Assembly: GCF_011064595.1 (NCBI RefSeq)
Contig: NZ_JAALJI010000010.1
Span: forward strand, 162,226 to 226,225
Direction of reading: 5' to 3'
From: Paludisphaera soli
GTDB lineage: Bacteria > Planctomycetota > Planctomycetia > Isosphaerales > Isosphaeraceae
DNA length: 64,000 nucleotides
Shown: one piece after another, positions 46,351 through 55,537 of the stretch
How the letters are laid out: each line of letters opens with the position of its first letter
How positions within the stretch are numbered: the first letter of the stretch is position 1
The notes under the pieces: generated by a model
Databases searched by the model: none
What the model was told of the DNA's origin: nothing
Seen by the model: the letters and a program-made list of their open reading frames with translations, nothing else
Position numbers and translations under genes: made by a program

Positions 46351-47967
46351 TCAAGCGGCGTGGACCGGGGCGGCGAGTTCGCGCGCGGCGGCCTCGGCTT
46401 TCTCGGACGGGTGGATCGGCAGGCGCACGCGGAAGGTCGAGCCTCGCCCGATACCCGGACTGCTCGCCGTGATCTCGCCGTGATGCTGGTTGATGATCCG
46501 GTGGGTGATCGAGAGGCCCAATCCGGTCCCCTTGCCGTCTCGGCGACGGGTGAAGAAGGGCTCGAAAATGTTCTCGAGCACGTCCGGCGACATGCCGCAG
46601 CCGTCGTCGGCGAGGACGATCTCGGCCATCCCGCGGTCGTAGCGGCAGTCGATCCGCAGCACGCCCCCGGCGTCCATTGATTCCAGCGCGTTGACCGCCA
46701 GGTTCAGGACGACCTGCTTGATCTCCTGGCCGTCCACATGGGCCAGGACCGCCTCCTTGGGCTGGAACTGGATCGTCTTGCCGCGGTACTTGCCGATGTG
46801 GCGGATCATGTCGACCACCCCCTGGATCAGGCTGGGGAGGTCGGCCCGCTCGCGCTTGATATCTCCGCAACGGGCGAAGTCGAGGAGCTTCTCGGTGATG
46901 CTCTTACACCGGAACGCCTCTTCCTGGATCATCTTGAGGTAATTGCCGATCACCCGATGGTCGGGATCGTCGGCCGACCCCGCCAGGGCCCCCAGGCGGT
47001 TCTCCAGGGCCTCGGAGCAGAAGGCGATTGAGGCCAGCGGGTTGTTGATCTCGTGCGCCACGCCGGCCGCGAGGAAGCCGACGCCCGCCAGGCGTTCGGA
47101 GCGGACGAGCTGACGGCTCCGCTCCTGCACCTGCTCCTCAAGCTCCGCGTAGGTCATGCTGATCCGGGCGGTCATCTCGTTGAAGGCGGCGGCCAGGTCC
47201 TGCATCTCGTCTCCGGAATTCAGGTCGATCTTGTAGTCGAACGAGCCCCGCGCGACCCGTCGGACCCCGCGCTGAAGGAGCCGGACCGGGTTCAACACCC
47301 AGCGATGGAAGAGGGCCATGAGGCCGCAGAGCATCCCCAGGACCATCAAGGCCGAGGTCCAGACGATCACTCGGCTCGCCTGATACTGGGTCTTGGACAT
47401 CGAGAGGATCTCGAAGAAATCCTCGTGCAGCTCCTTCGGCAGCAGCATGACGATGTGCTTCAGTCGCTCGATCCGCGACGCCAGGTCGGTGGCCGGTTCG
47501 AGCTGGGGGAGCATCTCGGGATGTTGCGTCACGTAGTATGTGGTGCCGTGGAGCACCGGCTCGGCGGGCGGCTCGGTCGGCCTGAGGTCGCGTAGGACCT
47601 GGGCCAGGCCGTCGTCCATCAAGAAGGACAGCCCCAGTTCGTCGAGCCCGCTGTTCGCCCGATTGCCGCGCATCGTGTTCTGCTTCAGCTCGTGGAAATA
47701 CGACACCAGCGAGGCGCGGGCGGCCTCGGCGGTCGCGATGAGTTCCGCCCGCTCCTGCTCGCTCTTCTCGCGAGGCGCGTGGAGGCGGAAGACCGACTCG
47801 ATGAGGTCCTTCGACGCCCCCAGCTCGCGGAGCTGATCGGTCAGCGTCAGGTTGCTGACGTGGAAGGAGTGCAGCCCGAAGATCGAGCCGCCCATCAGGA
47901 TGAGCATCATCCCGACGACCACGCACAGGCCGACCATGAGCTTGATGCGAATCGGCCATCGGACCAT
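46351..47967 (-). CDS. Membrane sensor histidine kinase (partner of the NtrC-type regulator)
   Basis: 538 residues from ATG 47967, which has an excellent AAGGAGG 5 nt upstream. Two membrane segments (about 8-32 and 200-222) enclose a helical periplasmic sensor of about 165 residues. HAMP follows (about 223-275), then a short coiled coil, HisKA with phospho-His305 (AAGVAHEINNPLASI), and HATPase_c with N box 'KQVVLNLAVNALESM', G1 'VLADDGCGMS', and 'GKGTGLGLSITHRIINQHHGEI'. The layout (HK then NtrC-type RR in one operon) matches ZraS/AtoS-like systems. Signal unknown. Confidence 0.94.
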   Translation of the reverse strand: MVRWPIRIKLMVGLCVVVGMMLILMGGSIFGLHSFHVSNLTLTDQLRELGASKDLIESVFRLHAPREKSEQERAELIATAEAARASLVSYFHELKQNTMRGNRANSGLDELGLSFLMDDGLAQVLRDLRPTEPPAEPVLHGTTYYVTQHPEMLPQLEPATDLASRIERLKHIVMLLPKELHEDFFEILSMSKTQYQASRVIVWTSALMVLGMLCGLMALFHRWVLNPVRLLQRGVRRVARGSFDYKIDLNSGDEMQDLAAAFNEMTARISMTYAELEEQVQERSRQLVRSERLAGVGFLAAGVAHEINNPLASIAFCSEALENRLGALAGSADDPDHRVIGNYLKMIQEEAFRCKSITEKLLDFARCGDIKRERADLPSLIQGVVDMIRHIGKYRGKTIQFQPKEAVLAHVDGQEIKQVVLNLAVNALESMDAGGVLRIDCRYDRGMAEIVLADDGCGMSPDVLENIFEPFFTRRRDGKGTGLGLSITHRIINQHHGEITASSPGIGRGSTFRVRLPIHPSEKAEAAARELAAPVHAA

Positions 47968-48120
47968 GACGACCTCCTTGTCGTGCTGGTGGGCTGGGCA
48001 ATCCAGGCCGCGGCCCCGCCGCCATTCCATGGGCGAGCCGTGACCTTATACCAGATCACCCCGGATCGCTCAAATCCGACTGAAGCGACATCGCGAAGAA
48101 ACCGAAGGGCCGGTCCCGGC

Positions 48121-49593
48121 TCAGCGAAGCACGCCCAGCCAGTGCGCCGCCACGGCGACCCCGATCGAGGCGACGAGGCCGCCCCCGAGCGCGTACCGCA
48201 CGTTCCGCACATGCCGCTGGAACGCGATTTCACGCTCCGGGGAGACGGCCAGACGCTGGAGGAACGCCTTGCGGCTGGCGATGCTGCCATGTCGCCATGA
48301 CCGGGATTCGACGTCGATGCCGTTCTGATGGGCGACCGACGTGAGCGCGTCGGCGAAGATTCGGACCCCCGTGGGGCAGACCCCGCGGATCGGCAAGTCG
48401 TCGGCCTTGGGGCCTTCGAAATCGAAGTGAGGGGGGCAGTCGGGGGAGCCGCACGAAACGACTTTGCAACCGTACACGTCGGCCTGCCGCTCGAAGCGTC
48501 GCGAGAGGTGCCCGAAGACGACCCCGAAGAAGACACCCACCGCGACGAGGACGACCAGCCCCTCGATGACGTCGCGAAAGGCCGAGGGGGCGGTCGGATC
48601 GGCCGTCGTCAGCGTCGCGATCCACGTCTCCAGGCCGGCGAACGCGTCCGAGGCCATCGTCAGGACGGCCAGGCACCCGACGAAGAAGAACAGGAAGTAC
48701 TGGAGGTGCCGGTGAGCGACGTGCCCGATCTCATGGCCGAAGACCGCGGCGATCTCCAGCGGAGTCAGGGAGTCGATCAGGGCATCGGAGAGGAGCACGT
48801 AGCGGAACCGGGGGAGGATTCCGGTCACGCACGCGTTGACCATCAGATGATCCGTATCCCACACGAGGATGTCCGCGCACCGGAATCCGGAACGTCGCGA
48901 GACGGCCTGCAGGCGACGCCGCAAGGGGCCGTCCGGCAGCGATCGCGTGGGCCAGGCCATCCGGATGAAGATCGGAGAGACCGACAGGACCAGGACGCCG
49001 AGCACCGCTAGCTCGACGGTCTCGGCGAACGGGTCTTCCTGCCATCGCGGCCAGAGACGGCCGACGACGTCGTTCCGGACGACGAAGATCGAGACGATCG
49101 GGAGGACCAGGGCGAGCGACTGACGCTCGCGGAGATAGAGATGCCGCAGGACGCTCCGGCCCGAATGCATCGCCGGCAGTCCCTGGATCGCACGCTCGCC
49201 GTAGAACGCGCCCCACCACGAGAGGACCTGCATCACGAGGAACGGGGCGATCAGGAGGGCGTCGTCGACGAGGATCGAGCCCCGCCAGCCCCATGTCCCC
49301 AGGACCACGCCCGGCCAGTCTTCCTGGTGGATGATCCAGCCGAAAGCGGCGACCGTCGCCATCCCCATGACGCGCGAGCCGTGGAAGAAAGCCCGGCGGA
49401 CCCGGGCGGCGGCGAAGCCTCGCCGACGGACGCGGAAGGCGGTCCAGAGTCCGAGCCCGAACGAGGCCGCGGCCACGGCCGCCATGATCGCGACGACCCG
49501 GCCGATCGCCTCCCGGGGGTCGTCCGGCGGCGCGGATGGGGCGTCGACGCCGAAGGCCAGGAAGAGGGCGAGCAGGAGGGGGATCGGTATCAT
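48121..49593 (-). CDS. Membrane M48-family zinc metallopeptidase
   Basis: 490 residues with at least six hydrophobic segments (start, ~33-52, ~75-90, ~115-130, ~160-172, ~195-212) before the catalytic region, and more after it (YFLFFFVGCLAVLTM, LVVLVAVGVFFGVVFG). The zinc site is HEIGH (287-291) in 'LEIAAVFGHEIGHVAHRH', with a downstream Glu in 'FERQADVYGCK' as third-ligand context. 'WDTDHLMVNACVTGILPRFRYVLLSDALIDSL' is typical of Ste24/HtpX-like peptidases. A Cys-containing insertion follows ('CKVVSCGSPDCPPHFD'). Probably cleaves membrane proteins or takes part in envelope quality control. Confidence 0.9.
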   Translation of the reverse strand: MIPIPLLLALFLAFGVDAPSAPPDDPREAIGRVVAIMAAVAAASFGLGLWTAFRVRRRGFAAARVRRAFFHGSRVMGMATVAAFGWIIHQEDWPGVVLGTWGWRGSILVDDALLIAPFLVMQVLSWWGAFYGERAIQGLPAMHSGRSVLRHLYLRERQSLALVLPIVSIFVVRNDVVGRLWPRWQEDPFAETVELAVLGVLVLSVSPIFIRMAWPTRSLPDGPLRRRLQAVSRRSGFRCADILVWDTDHLMVNACVTGILPRFRYVLLSDALIDSLTPLEIAAVFGHEIGHVAHRHLQYFLFFFVGCLAVLTMASDAFAGLETWIATLTTADPTAPSAFRDVIEGLVVLVAVGVFFGVVFGHLSRRFERQADVYGCKVVSCGSPDCPPHFDFEGPKADDLPIRGVCPTGVRIFADALTSVAHQNGIDVESRSWRHGSIASRKAFLQRLAVSPEREIAFQRHVRNVRYALGGGLVASIGVAVAAHWLGVLR

Positions 49594-49698
49594 GGGCGTC
49601 CGTGGGCGATGCCGAGCGCCGCCGGCCCCTGGGCGGACGGCCCTGGGGGCGATCGCGCCCGTCGTCCGCGAAATTATCCGAGCCGAGTCCCTACGCCG

Positions 49699-50253
49699 TC
49701 AAGGGGACGGATCGAGGCCGGGCTCGTCGCCAGGGGCTTCCTCGAGGGCGGGCCCCCACCCGCCTCGCGGCCCATCGGACGACTCGTGACCGGTGGGGAC
49801 GGGCTTCCGTCGCTCCTCGCGGGCGGCGGGCTCGGGGTCCGGCGGCGTGTCTCGCTCCCCTCGATCGCCGTCGAGGGCGATACGCGAACCGGCGTCGGAC
49901 ATCGCCGAGCGTACGGCGGAAGGCAGGCTGTCGCGCACCTGCCGGAAGGCCGTCTTGAGATCCTCGCGCTCGGCTTGATAGGCGTGGATGCTGCGCTTCT
50001 GGTCGTCGATCACGTCCGCCTGCACGGCCAGCCGGCGGGCGTCGTCGACGGCCCGTTCGGAGAAGTCCTGGTTTTGGTTCCGGTAGGCGAGAACCTGATC
50101 CTTGAGCTGGTCGTTCTCGGAGCGGAGAGCCTGGATGTAGCGCCGACTCTCCTCGATTCGCTGACGCGAGCTGAACTGGCTGCACCCCGGCCCGGCCATG
50201 GCGCACGCCAGGGCGAAGGTCGACCAGGCTCGTCGGCGAGGCGCAGAGCTCAT
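49699..50253 (-). CDS. Probable lipoprotein with coiled coil (184 aa)
   Basis: N-terminal signal with a lipobox-like end (FALACAMAGPGC, Cys24). Residues about 30-110 form a long heptad-rich helix ('RIEESRRYIQALRSENDQLKDQVLAYRNQNQDFSERAVDDARRLAVQADVIDDQKRSIHAYQAEREDLKTAFRQVRDSL'). The C-terminal 60 residues are Pro/Glu/Arg-rich and disordered. No family recognised. Orientation and spacing (105 bp after the M48 start on the downstream side) allow co-transcription with the peptidase. Confidence 0.65.
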   Translation of the reverse strand: MSSAPRRRAWSTFALACAMAGPGCSQFSSRQRIEESRRYIQALRSENDQLKDQVLAYRNQNQDFSERAVDDARRLAVQADVIDDQKRSIHAYQAEREDLKTAFRQVRDSLPSAVRSAMSDAGSRIALDGDRGERDTPPDPEPAAREERRKPVPTGHESSDGPRGGWGPALEEAPGDEPGLDPSP

Positions 50254-50432
50254 CCGTGCCGATTTCCTCCAGGAATGCCGCGGGCCCCCGCGTGCGGGAC
50301 GCGACGCGACCCGCCGCCGCGCGAGAATCGGCGGGGGCGGGTCGTCGTGGGTGTCTCGCGAGGGCTTCGCGTGGCCGTCTTATCGAATTCCGGCGGATCG
50401 GGCAAGCCCGACCCGGCCGGTCGACGGGGCGA

Positions 50433-51962
50433 TCACTGGAAGACCAGCCCGGCGATGGACTTCACCAGGCCGGAGGCGGGGCCCCCGTCGTTGAAGTGGT
50501 AGAGGTTCGTGACGAGGTCGTAGGCCAGGAACGAGGAGACCAGCACGAACACGCTGGCGACCGCCAGGAGGCCGACGGAGAGGCCGTCCCAGTCGACGGC
50601 GGCCTCGCGAGAGATCACGACGCCGGGGGCGGAGGCGGAGCTGCTGGGCGTGTCGTCGGAGGCCCAGGCGGTCGCCATCTCGCTGGAGACCGCGTCGTCG
50701 AACCCGTCGTCCTCGTCCTCGTCGTCCTCGTCGCTGAAGGACGCGGGGGCCATGGCGGTGGCCGCATTGATGTCGACGTCTTCCTCGTCGATCGCGAACA
50801 CCTCCGAGGCGCTGTCGCTGTCCTCCAGGTCGAAGTCGCTGCCGGCGTTGAGCTGCACCGTCTTGTCGTCCGAGTCGTCGTCGAGGGCGGCGTCGACCTC
50901 GAAGTCGGTGTCGTCGAAGATGTCCTTCTCGCCCTTGCCGACGGCGGGCGGCGGCGTGGCGGAGAGGGAGGGCTTAGGCTTGCCGGGGGCCGCGGTCGGG
51001 GCGGGCCGCGACCTGTTGGCCGGCATCTCCTCGTCGCTCAGGGGCGCCAGCTCGATCGACTCCCCCCCGCCTCCGCCGGCGTTGAAGGAGCCGAGGAGGT
51101 TGATGCCCGAGTCGCTGGGGCGGGAGAGGTTGATGCCCGAGAGGTTCGGGTCGGCGGCGGTGACGTCCGAGTCGCTCGGCTTCAGGGGCGTGGCCTCGAA
51201 CTCGTCGCTGGCGTCGAGGGCGCTGAGCTCGAAATCGCTGCCCGACTCGGGCTGGAGGGCGTCGACCAGCTCGCTGGACGGGTTGAGTTCGAAGTCGCTG
51301 TCGGACGTGCCCGCGGCGGGGACCTCGGCCGAGGAGCCGAGCATCGGCCCGGGGCGGACGGAGCTTTCGGACGCGCTCGACGAGGCGAACAGCCCGTGCT
51401 CGGAGGTGTCGTCCTTGATGAGGGTGACGTCGGAGTCGCTGGGGAGGCGGTCGTACGGCGAGGCCAGGCGGACGTCGGAGTCGCTGGCGCCCTTGATGTT
51501 GTCGGGGACCAGCCGGACGTCGGAGTCGCTGGGGAGCTTGCCGCCGGACGACATGCCGATGATGACCGAGCTGGAGCCCGTGACCGGGTTGGGGGGGACG
51601 GAGAGGTCGTCGATCATCAGCTCGTGGTCCGAGCCGGCCTCTTCGGCCGGTGCGGTGCTGCCGAAATGCATCGTCTCGGCGCCGAGGTCCGCCTTGGCGA
51701 CGCCCAGCTGGAACTCGGACAGGTCGAGCTCCTCGAGGTCGCCGGCCGTGGGGGTCGGGACTTCCAGGTCGGACAGGCGCAGCTCGGCGTCGCTCCCCAG
51801 GCCGTGGCGGCGGGCGAGTTCGTCGATGTCCACCACCCGGAACCGCCAGGTGCCGCCGTCGAGGAACGCCCGGACCTCGCGCTGTTGGGCCTTCGCCTTG
51901 AGCTCCTCGGGACTCATCCCCAGGACGCGGGCGGCTTCTTCAAGCGTGTAGAACTGAGCCAT
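50433..51962 (-). CDS. HTH protein with acidic SDSD repeats and C-terminal membrane anchor (509 aa)
   Basis: The N-terminus MAQFYTLEEAARVLGMSPEELKAKAQQREVRAF is an excisionase/MerR-type helix-turn-helix ('eeAA..Lgvs...l....r.g.i.ay..g..wRf'), residues 1-60. The middle (about 75-420) is long, acidic and low-complexity, with recurring SDSDVRL / SDSDVTL / SDSDFEL / GSDFEL words and a DDEDEDD run. Near the C-terminus one hydrophobic segment (VGLLAVASVFVLVSSFLAYDLV, about 463-484) would anchor the protein in the membrane with the HTH in the cytoplasm. No known family; the domain order suggests a membrane-tethered DNA-binding or scaffolding protein. Codon use and GC are like its neighbours. Confidence 0.75.
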   Translation of the reverse strand: MAQFYTLEEAARVLGMSPEELKAKAQQREVRAFLDGGTWRFRVVDIDELARRHGLGSDAELRLSDLEVPTPTAGDLEELDLSEFQLGVAKADLGAETMHFGSTAPAEEAGSDHELMIDDLSVPPNPVTGSSSVIIGMSSGGKLPSDSDVRLVPDNIKGASDSDVRLASPYDRLPSDSDVTLIKDDTSEHGLFASSSASESSVRPGPMLGSSAEVPAAGTSDSDFELNPSSELVDALQPESGSDFELSALDASDEFEATPLKPSDSDVTAADPNLSGINLSRPSDSGINLLGSFNAGGGGGESIELAPLSDEEMPANRSRPAPTAAPGKPKPSLSATPPPAVGKGEKDIFDDTDFEVDAALDDDSDDKTVQLNAGSDFDLEDSDSASEVFAIDEEDVDINAATAMAPASFSDEDDEDEDDGFDDAVSSEMATAWASDDTPSSSASAPGVVISREAAVDWDGLSVGLLAVASVFVLVSSFLAYDLVTNLYHFNDGGPASGLVKSIAGLVFQ

Positions 51963-52055
51963 GGACAGGGTCCTCGCGATCGATATCGGCCCAGGGGGGC
52001 CGTGGGTGGGTCGATTCCAAGTGCGCCGAGGACCGCGGCCGACTCGCGCGCCCGC

Positions 52056-52532
52056 CTAGCGGTCCTTCGTGGTGCGTCCGGGCTGCGACAGCGCCTTCAC
52101 CGTCGCTTCGATGGCGCTCGGTTCGGGCGCCATATTGTTGTAATGTTCCAGCTTCAGGTCCCACTCGTACTGGCGTGCGGCCTCCAGCTTGAGCGACCCC
52201 TTCGGATTCGAGGGGTCGAACCGATAAACCGCCAGCGCCTGGGCCTTCGCGTCGATCAGATAGAGCCACTGGCCGGGCATCGTGGGGGAGGTCGTGACGA
52301 ACGCCATGGTCCCCCCCGCCTCGCCCGCCCCCGCCGGCCGCACCGCCAGGGCCCGGCCGGGATCGAACGGCTGCGTGGGCGGCTGCGGCCGTCCCTGCCC
52401 CGTCCGCTCCTCTCCCGCGGTCTGGGCCGAGAGCTGCGGGCCCCGCGCCCCTCCGAGCCAGGAGACGGCGACTCCCAGGATCAAGCCGGGAACTCCGAAT
52501 CGCGCCACCCCATTCCAGTCGCGAACCTTCAT
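52056..52532 (-). CDS. Small secreted or membrane-anchored protein, unknown (158 aa)
   Basis: ATG 52532 has AGGGAGGGG 6 nt upstream, so the longer frame to 52607 is rejected. A hydrophobic segment (FGVPGLILGVAVSWLGGA) follows MKVRDWNGVAR, then a Pro/Gln-rich linker and a compact C-terminal domain: 'AFVTTSPTMPGQWLYLIDAKAQALAVYRFDPSNPKGSLKLEAARQYEWDLKLEHYNNMAPEPSAIEATVKAL'. The 'WLYLIDAKAQALAVYRFD....LKLEAARQYEWDLKL' segment looks like one blade of a propeller-like fold found in several planctomycete proteins. No function assigned. Same direction as the HTH protein, 93 bp apart. Confidence 0.6.
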   Translation of the reverse strand: MKVRDWNGVARFGVPGLILGVAVSWLGGARGPQLSAQTAGEERTGQGRPQPPTQPFDPGRALAVRPAGAGEAGGTMAFVTTSPTMPGQWLYLIDAKAQALAVYRFDPSNPKGSLKLEAARQYEWDLKLEHYNNMAPEPSAIEATVKALSQPGRTTKDR

Positions 52533-53007
52533 ACGACACCCCTCCCTGAGAATCCCGGCCGGCCCTCGTCCCGAACGCCGCCCCCCACGGATGAGTCGAT
52601 GCGGCAAGGCCGCCCGCGCACGACGTGGGCTTTTCGACTTCAGTCTATCACACGCTTTCCGAGAGTTTCGACGGATCGGGCCACGGAAGCGACGAGGCTT
52701 CGCCGGCCGCGGGAGATGTGTCGATTCCGCGACCGGTGCTCGTCATCCTTATTTTTATGATTTCGGACCCTCCGAACAAGCCCTGCCTCGCCTCCCACCT
52801 TTTCCAGCCGCGCGAGCTGCGAAACCGGGATTGCACAAATGCTTGAAAAACTCGCCGATCCCGGGTAGCTTGTTAAACAATTGCCGTAAGGCTTGCGGGG
52901 ATCGACGTCGCCCCCACGCCGCCGCCCTCCCGCACCGCCCCTGGCCACATGCCGCCACCCACCGGGGAAAGCCCCGTTTCCCCGCCCCGATCCCGAGGAC
53001 CCCCGCC
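52533..53007. other. Divergent intergenic region upstream of the DUF1549/1553 gene
   Basis: 475 bases, unusually AT-rich from 52630 to 52880 for this genome. It holds the candidate promoter at 52843-52871; the leader to the ATG would be about 130 nt. No ORF with credible composition or ribosome-binding site. Confidence 0.4.
52843..52871 (+). promoter_or_regulatory. Candidate promoter of the DUF1549/1553 gene
   Basis: TTGAAA (52843-52848), 17-nt spacer, TAGCTT (52866-52871). The -35 word is the same as that proposed before the pseudopilin operon; the -10 match is moderate. Confidence 0.35.
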
Positions 53008-55476
53008 ATGATTGGAAGCCGAATCCGAGACGCCCGCCGGAAATGGATGCTGCTGGCCGGACTCCTCGCGTCGTCGGCCTCGATCGGCCGGGCCGACGAG
53101 TCGATCGACGCCCTCGTCGGCGCCCCGGCGTCGGTCGAGATCGGGCCGGCGGACCCGGTGCTCTCGGGGCGTCGCGCGACGCGACGGCTGATCGTCACGG
53201 CCACCTACGCCGACGGGACCGTCCGCGACCTCACCCGGGCCCTGGAGTGGTCGAGCGGGGACGAGGCCGTCGCCGTGGTCTCCGCGACCGGCCTGGTCTC
53301 GCCCAGGGCCGACGGCAAGGCCGTGATCACCGCCCGGCGGGGGAGCGTGGAAGCGACCACGACCGTCCGGGTGGAGGGGATGACGCAGCCTGCGCCCGTG
53401 AGCTTCCGTCGCGACGTGATGCCGGTGCTCAGCCAGGCCGGCTGTAACATGGGGGCCTGCCACGGGACGCCGACCGGCAAGGGGGGGCTCAAGCTCAGCC
53501 TCCGCGGCTACCTCCCCGACGAGGATTTCATCACCCTCAGCCGCGAGTCGGGCGGGCGTCGCATCAACACGTTCGACGCCGACGCCAGCGTAATCCTGCG
53601 CAAGCCGCTGGGCGAGGCCCCGCACGAGGGGGGCATCCGCCTGAAGCGCGACTCCAAGAGCTTCGAGTACCTCCGAGACTGGATCGCCGAAGGGGCCCAC
53701 GACGATCCCGCCGCGGTCGAGCCCGTCAAGCTGGAGATCGTCCCCGGTGCCCGGGTCCTCAACGCCCCGGCCAAGAACCAGCAGATCGCCGTCCTGCTGA
53801 CCATGGCCGACGGCTCGCAGCGCGACGTGACCTCGATCTGCTACTACGACTCGTCGAGCCCGGACGTCGCCGAGGTGGACGCCGAGGGCTACGTCACGTT
53901 CAAGAGCCGGGGCGAGGCGGCGATCATCGCCCACTACCTCAGCCTGGTCGCAATCGTGCGGCTCACCCACCTCGTCGACGTGCCTGATTTCCAGGTCGCC
54001 GACGTGCCGCAGGACAACGTGGTCGACAAGGCGGTCTACGCCAAGCTCAACCGCATGCGGATCGCCCCTTCCGAGCCCTGCACCGACGCCGAGTTCATCC
54101 GCCGCGCCTACCTCGATGTGATCGGCGCCCTGCCCCGTCCCGAGGAGGTCGACGCCTTCCTCAAGGACAGCCCGGCCGATCGCCGCGCGAAGCTCATCGA
54201 CGCCCTCCTGGAGCGGCCCGAGTTCTACGACTTCTGGGCCCTCAAATTCGCGGACGTGCTCCGCTCCAACGGCCGGCTGATCGAGCCCAAGGGGGCCTAC
54301 GTCTTCCACCGCTGGATCCGCTCGGCCCTCGAAGCCGGGGTGCCGATGGACAAATTCGTCCACGCCTTGATCGCCTCGGACGGCTCGACGTTCGCCAATC
54401 CGGCGACCAACTACTACCGGATCAGCCGCGATCCCGAATCCTCGGTCGAGACGACGGCCCAGCTCTTCCTGGGCGTCCGCATCCAGTGCGCCAAGTGCCA
54501 CAACCACCCGTTCGAGAAGTGGACCCAGGACGACTACTACGGCTTCGCCGCGTTCTTCTCGCAGGTGGGCCGGAAGCCGGGGGCCCTGCCGGGCGAGGAG
54601 GTCGTCTATCCGACCGGCTCCGGCGACGTGAAGCAGCCCCGGACCGGCAAGGTCATGCCGCCGAAGGCCCTCGGCGGACCGGTCATGGACGACGCGGCCG
54701 TGGACCGTCGCGAACGACTCGCGTCCTGGCTGACGTCCAGGGAGAACCCGTTCTTCGGCAAGAGCCTGGTGAACCGGATCTGGTATCACCTGATGGGCCG
54801 AGGCATCGTCGAGCCGGTCGACGACTTCCGGGACTCGAATCCCGCCTCGAACGACGAGCTGCTGGAAGGCCTGACGCAGGAATTCGCGGCGGGGGGCTAC
54901 AACCTCAAGTCGCTGATCCGGACGGTCCTGCAGAGCCGGACCTACCAGCTCTCGGCGGCGACCACCTCGCTTAACGCCGACGACTCGATCTACTTCTCGC
55001 ACGCGACCACCAAGCTGCTCCCCGCCGAGGTCCTGCTCGACGCCATCGCCGAGGTCACCGGCTCGCCGAACGCCTTCCCGGGACTCCCCGCGGCCGCGCG
55101 AGCGACCCAGATCCCGGACGGCAAGATGGACGACCCGTTCCTCAAGACCTTCGGCCGCCCGGCGCGCGAGCTGGCCTGCGAATGCGAGCGCGAGAGCGAT
55201 TCCAACCTCTCGCAGGCCCTCCAGCTCATCGGCGGGGCCACGGTCAACAACAAGCTCCGCAACGACGGCGGCCGGATCGCCGCCCTGGCGAAGAGCGGCA
55301 AGCCCCCGGAGGCCGTCACCGAGGAGCTGTACATGGTCGCCTTCAGCCGAGCCCCGAACCCCTCCGAGATGGAGGCGGCCGTGAAGCACCTGAAGGACGC
55401 CAAGGACCTCCGGGCCTCGATTGAGGACCTGGCCTGGGTGCTGATCAACTCCAAGGAGTTCCTGTTTCGCCACTGA
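53008..55476 (+). CDS. DUF1549/DUF1553 protein with bacterial Ig-like (BIG2) domain
   Basis: 822 residues from ATG 53008 (GAGGA 8 nt upstream), signal peptide WMLLAGLLASSASIGRA. Order: BIG2-like domain (about 40-125, 'VTATYADGTVRDLTRALEWSSGDEAVAVVSATGLVSPRADGKAVITA'), a cytochrome-like 'FRRDVMPVLSQAGCNMGACHG' segment, a second BIG2-like stretch (about 245-320), DUF1549 ('IDEAYAKLNRMRI' -type region, 'FIRRAYLDVIGALPRPEEVDAFL') with the CxxCH motif CAKCHNHPFEKW, and DUF1553 from about residue 560 ('RRERLASWLTSRENPFFGKSLVNRIWYHLMGRGIVEPVDDFRDSN'). Planctomycete-specific secreted family, function unknown, often next to a DUF1501 gene; none is adjacent here. Confidence 0.92.
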   Translation: MIGSRIRDARRKWMLLAGLLASSASIGRADESIDALVGAPASVEIGPADPVLSGRRATRRLIVTATYADGTVRDLTRALEWSSGDEAVAVVSATGLVSPRADGKAVITARRGSVEATTTVRVEGMTQPAPVSFRRDVMPVLSQAGCNMGACHGTPTGKGGLKLSLRGYLPDEDFITLSRESGGRRINTFDADASVILRKPLGEAPHEGGIRLKRDSKSFEYLRDWIAEGAHDDPAAVEPVKLEIVPGARVLNAPAKNQQIAVLLTMADGSQRDVTSICYYDSSSPDVAEVDAEGYVTFKSRGEAAIIAHYLSLVAIVRLTHLVDVPDFQVADVPQDNVVDKAVYAKLNRMRIAPSEPCTDAEFIRRAYLDVIGALPRPEEVDAFLKDSPADRRAKLIDALLERPEFYDFWALKFADVLRSNGRLIEPKGAYVFHRWIRSALEAGVPMDKFVHALIASDGSTFANPATNYYRISRDPESSVETTAQLFLGVRIQCAKCHNHPFEKWTQDDYYGFAAFFSQVGRKPGALPGEEVVYPTGSGDVKQPRTGKVMPPKALGGPVMDDAAVDRRERLASWLTSRENPFFGKSLVNRIWYHLMGRGIVEPVDDFRDSNPASNDELLEGLTQEFAAGGYNLKSLIRTVLQSRTYQLSAATTSLNADDSIYFSHATTKLLPAEVLLDAIAEVTGSPNAFPGLPAAARATQIPDGKMDDPFLKTFGRPARELACECERESDSNLSQALQLIGGATVNNKLRNDGGRIAALAKSGKPPEAVTEELYMVAFSRAPNPSEMEAAVKHLKDAKDLRASIEDLAWVLINSKEFLFRH

Positions 55477-55537
55477 GCCCGGCGGCCCGCTACCTCCTCT
55501 GCTGCTGGAGGATGATAAAGTAGCCTCGGATCCCGTC

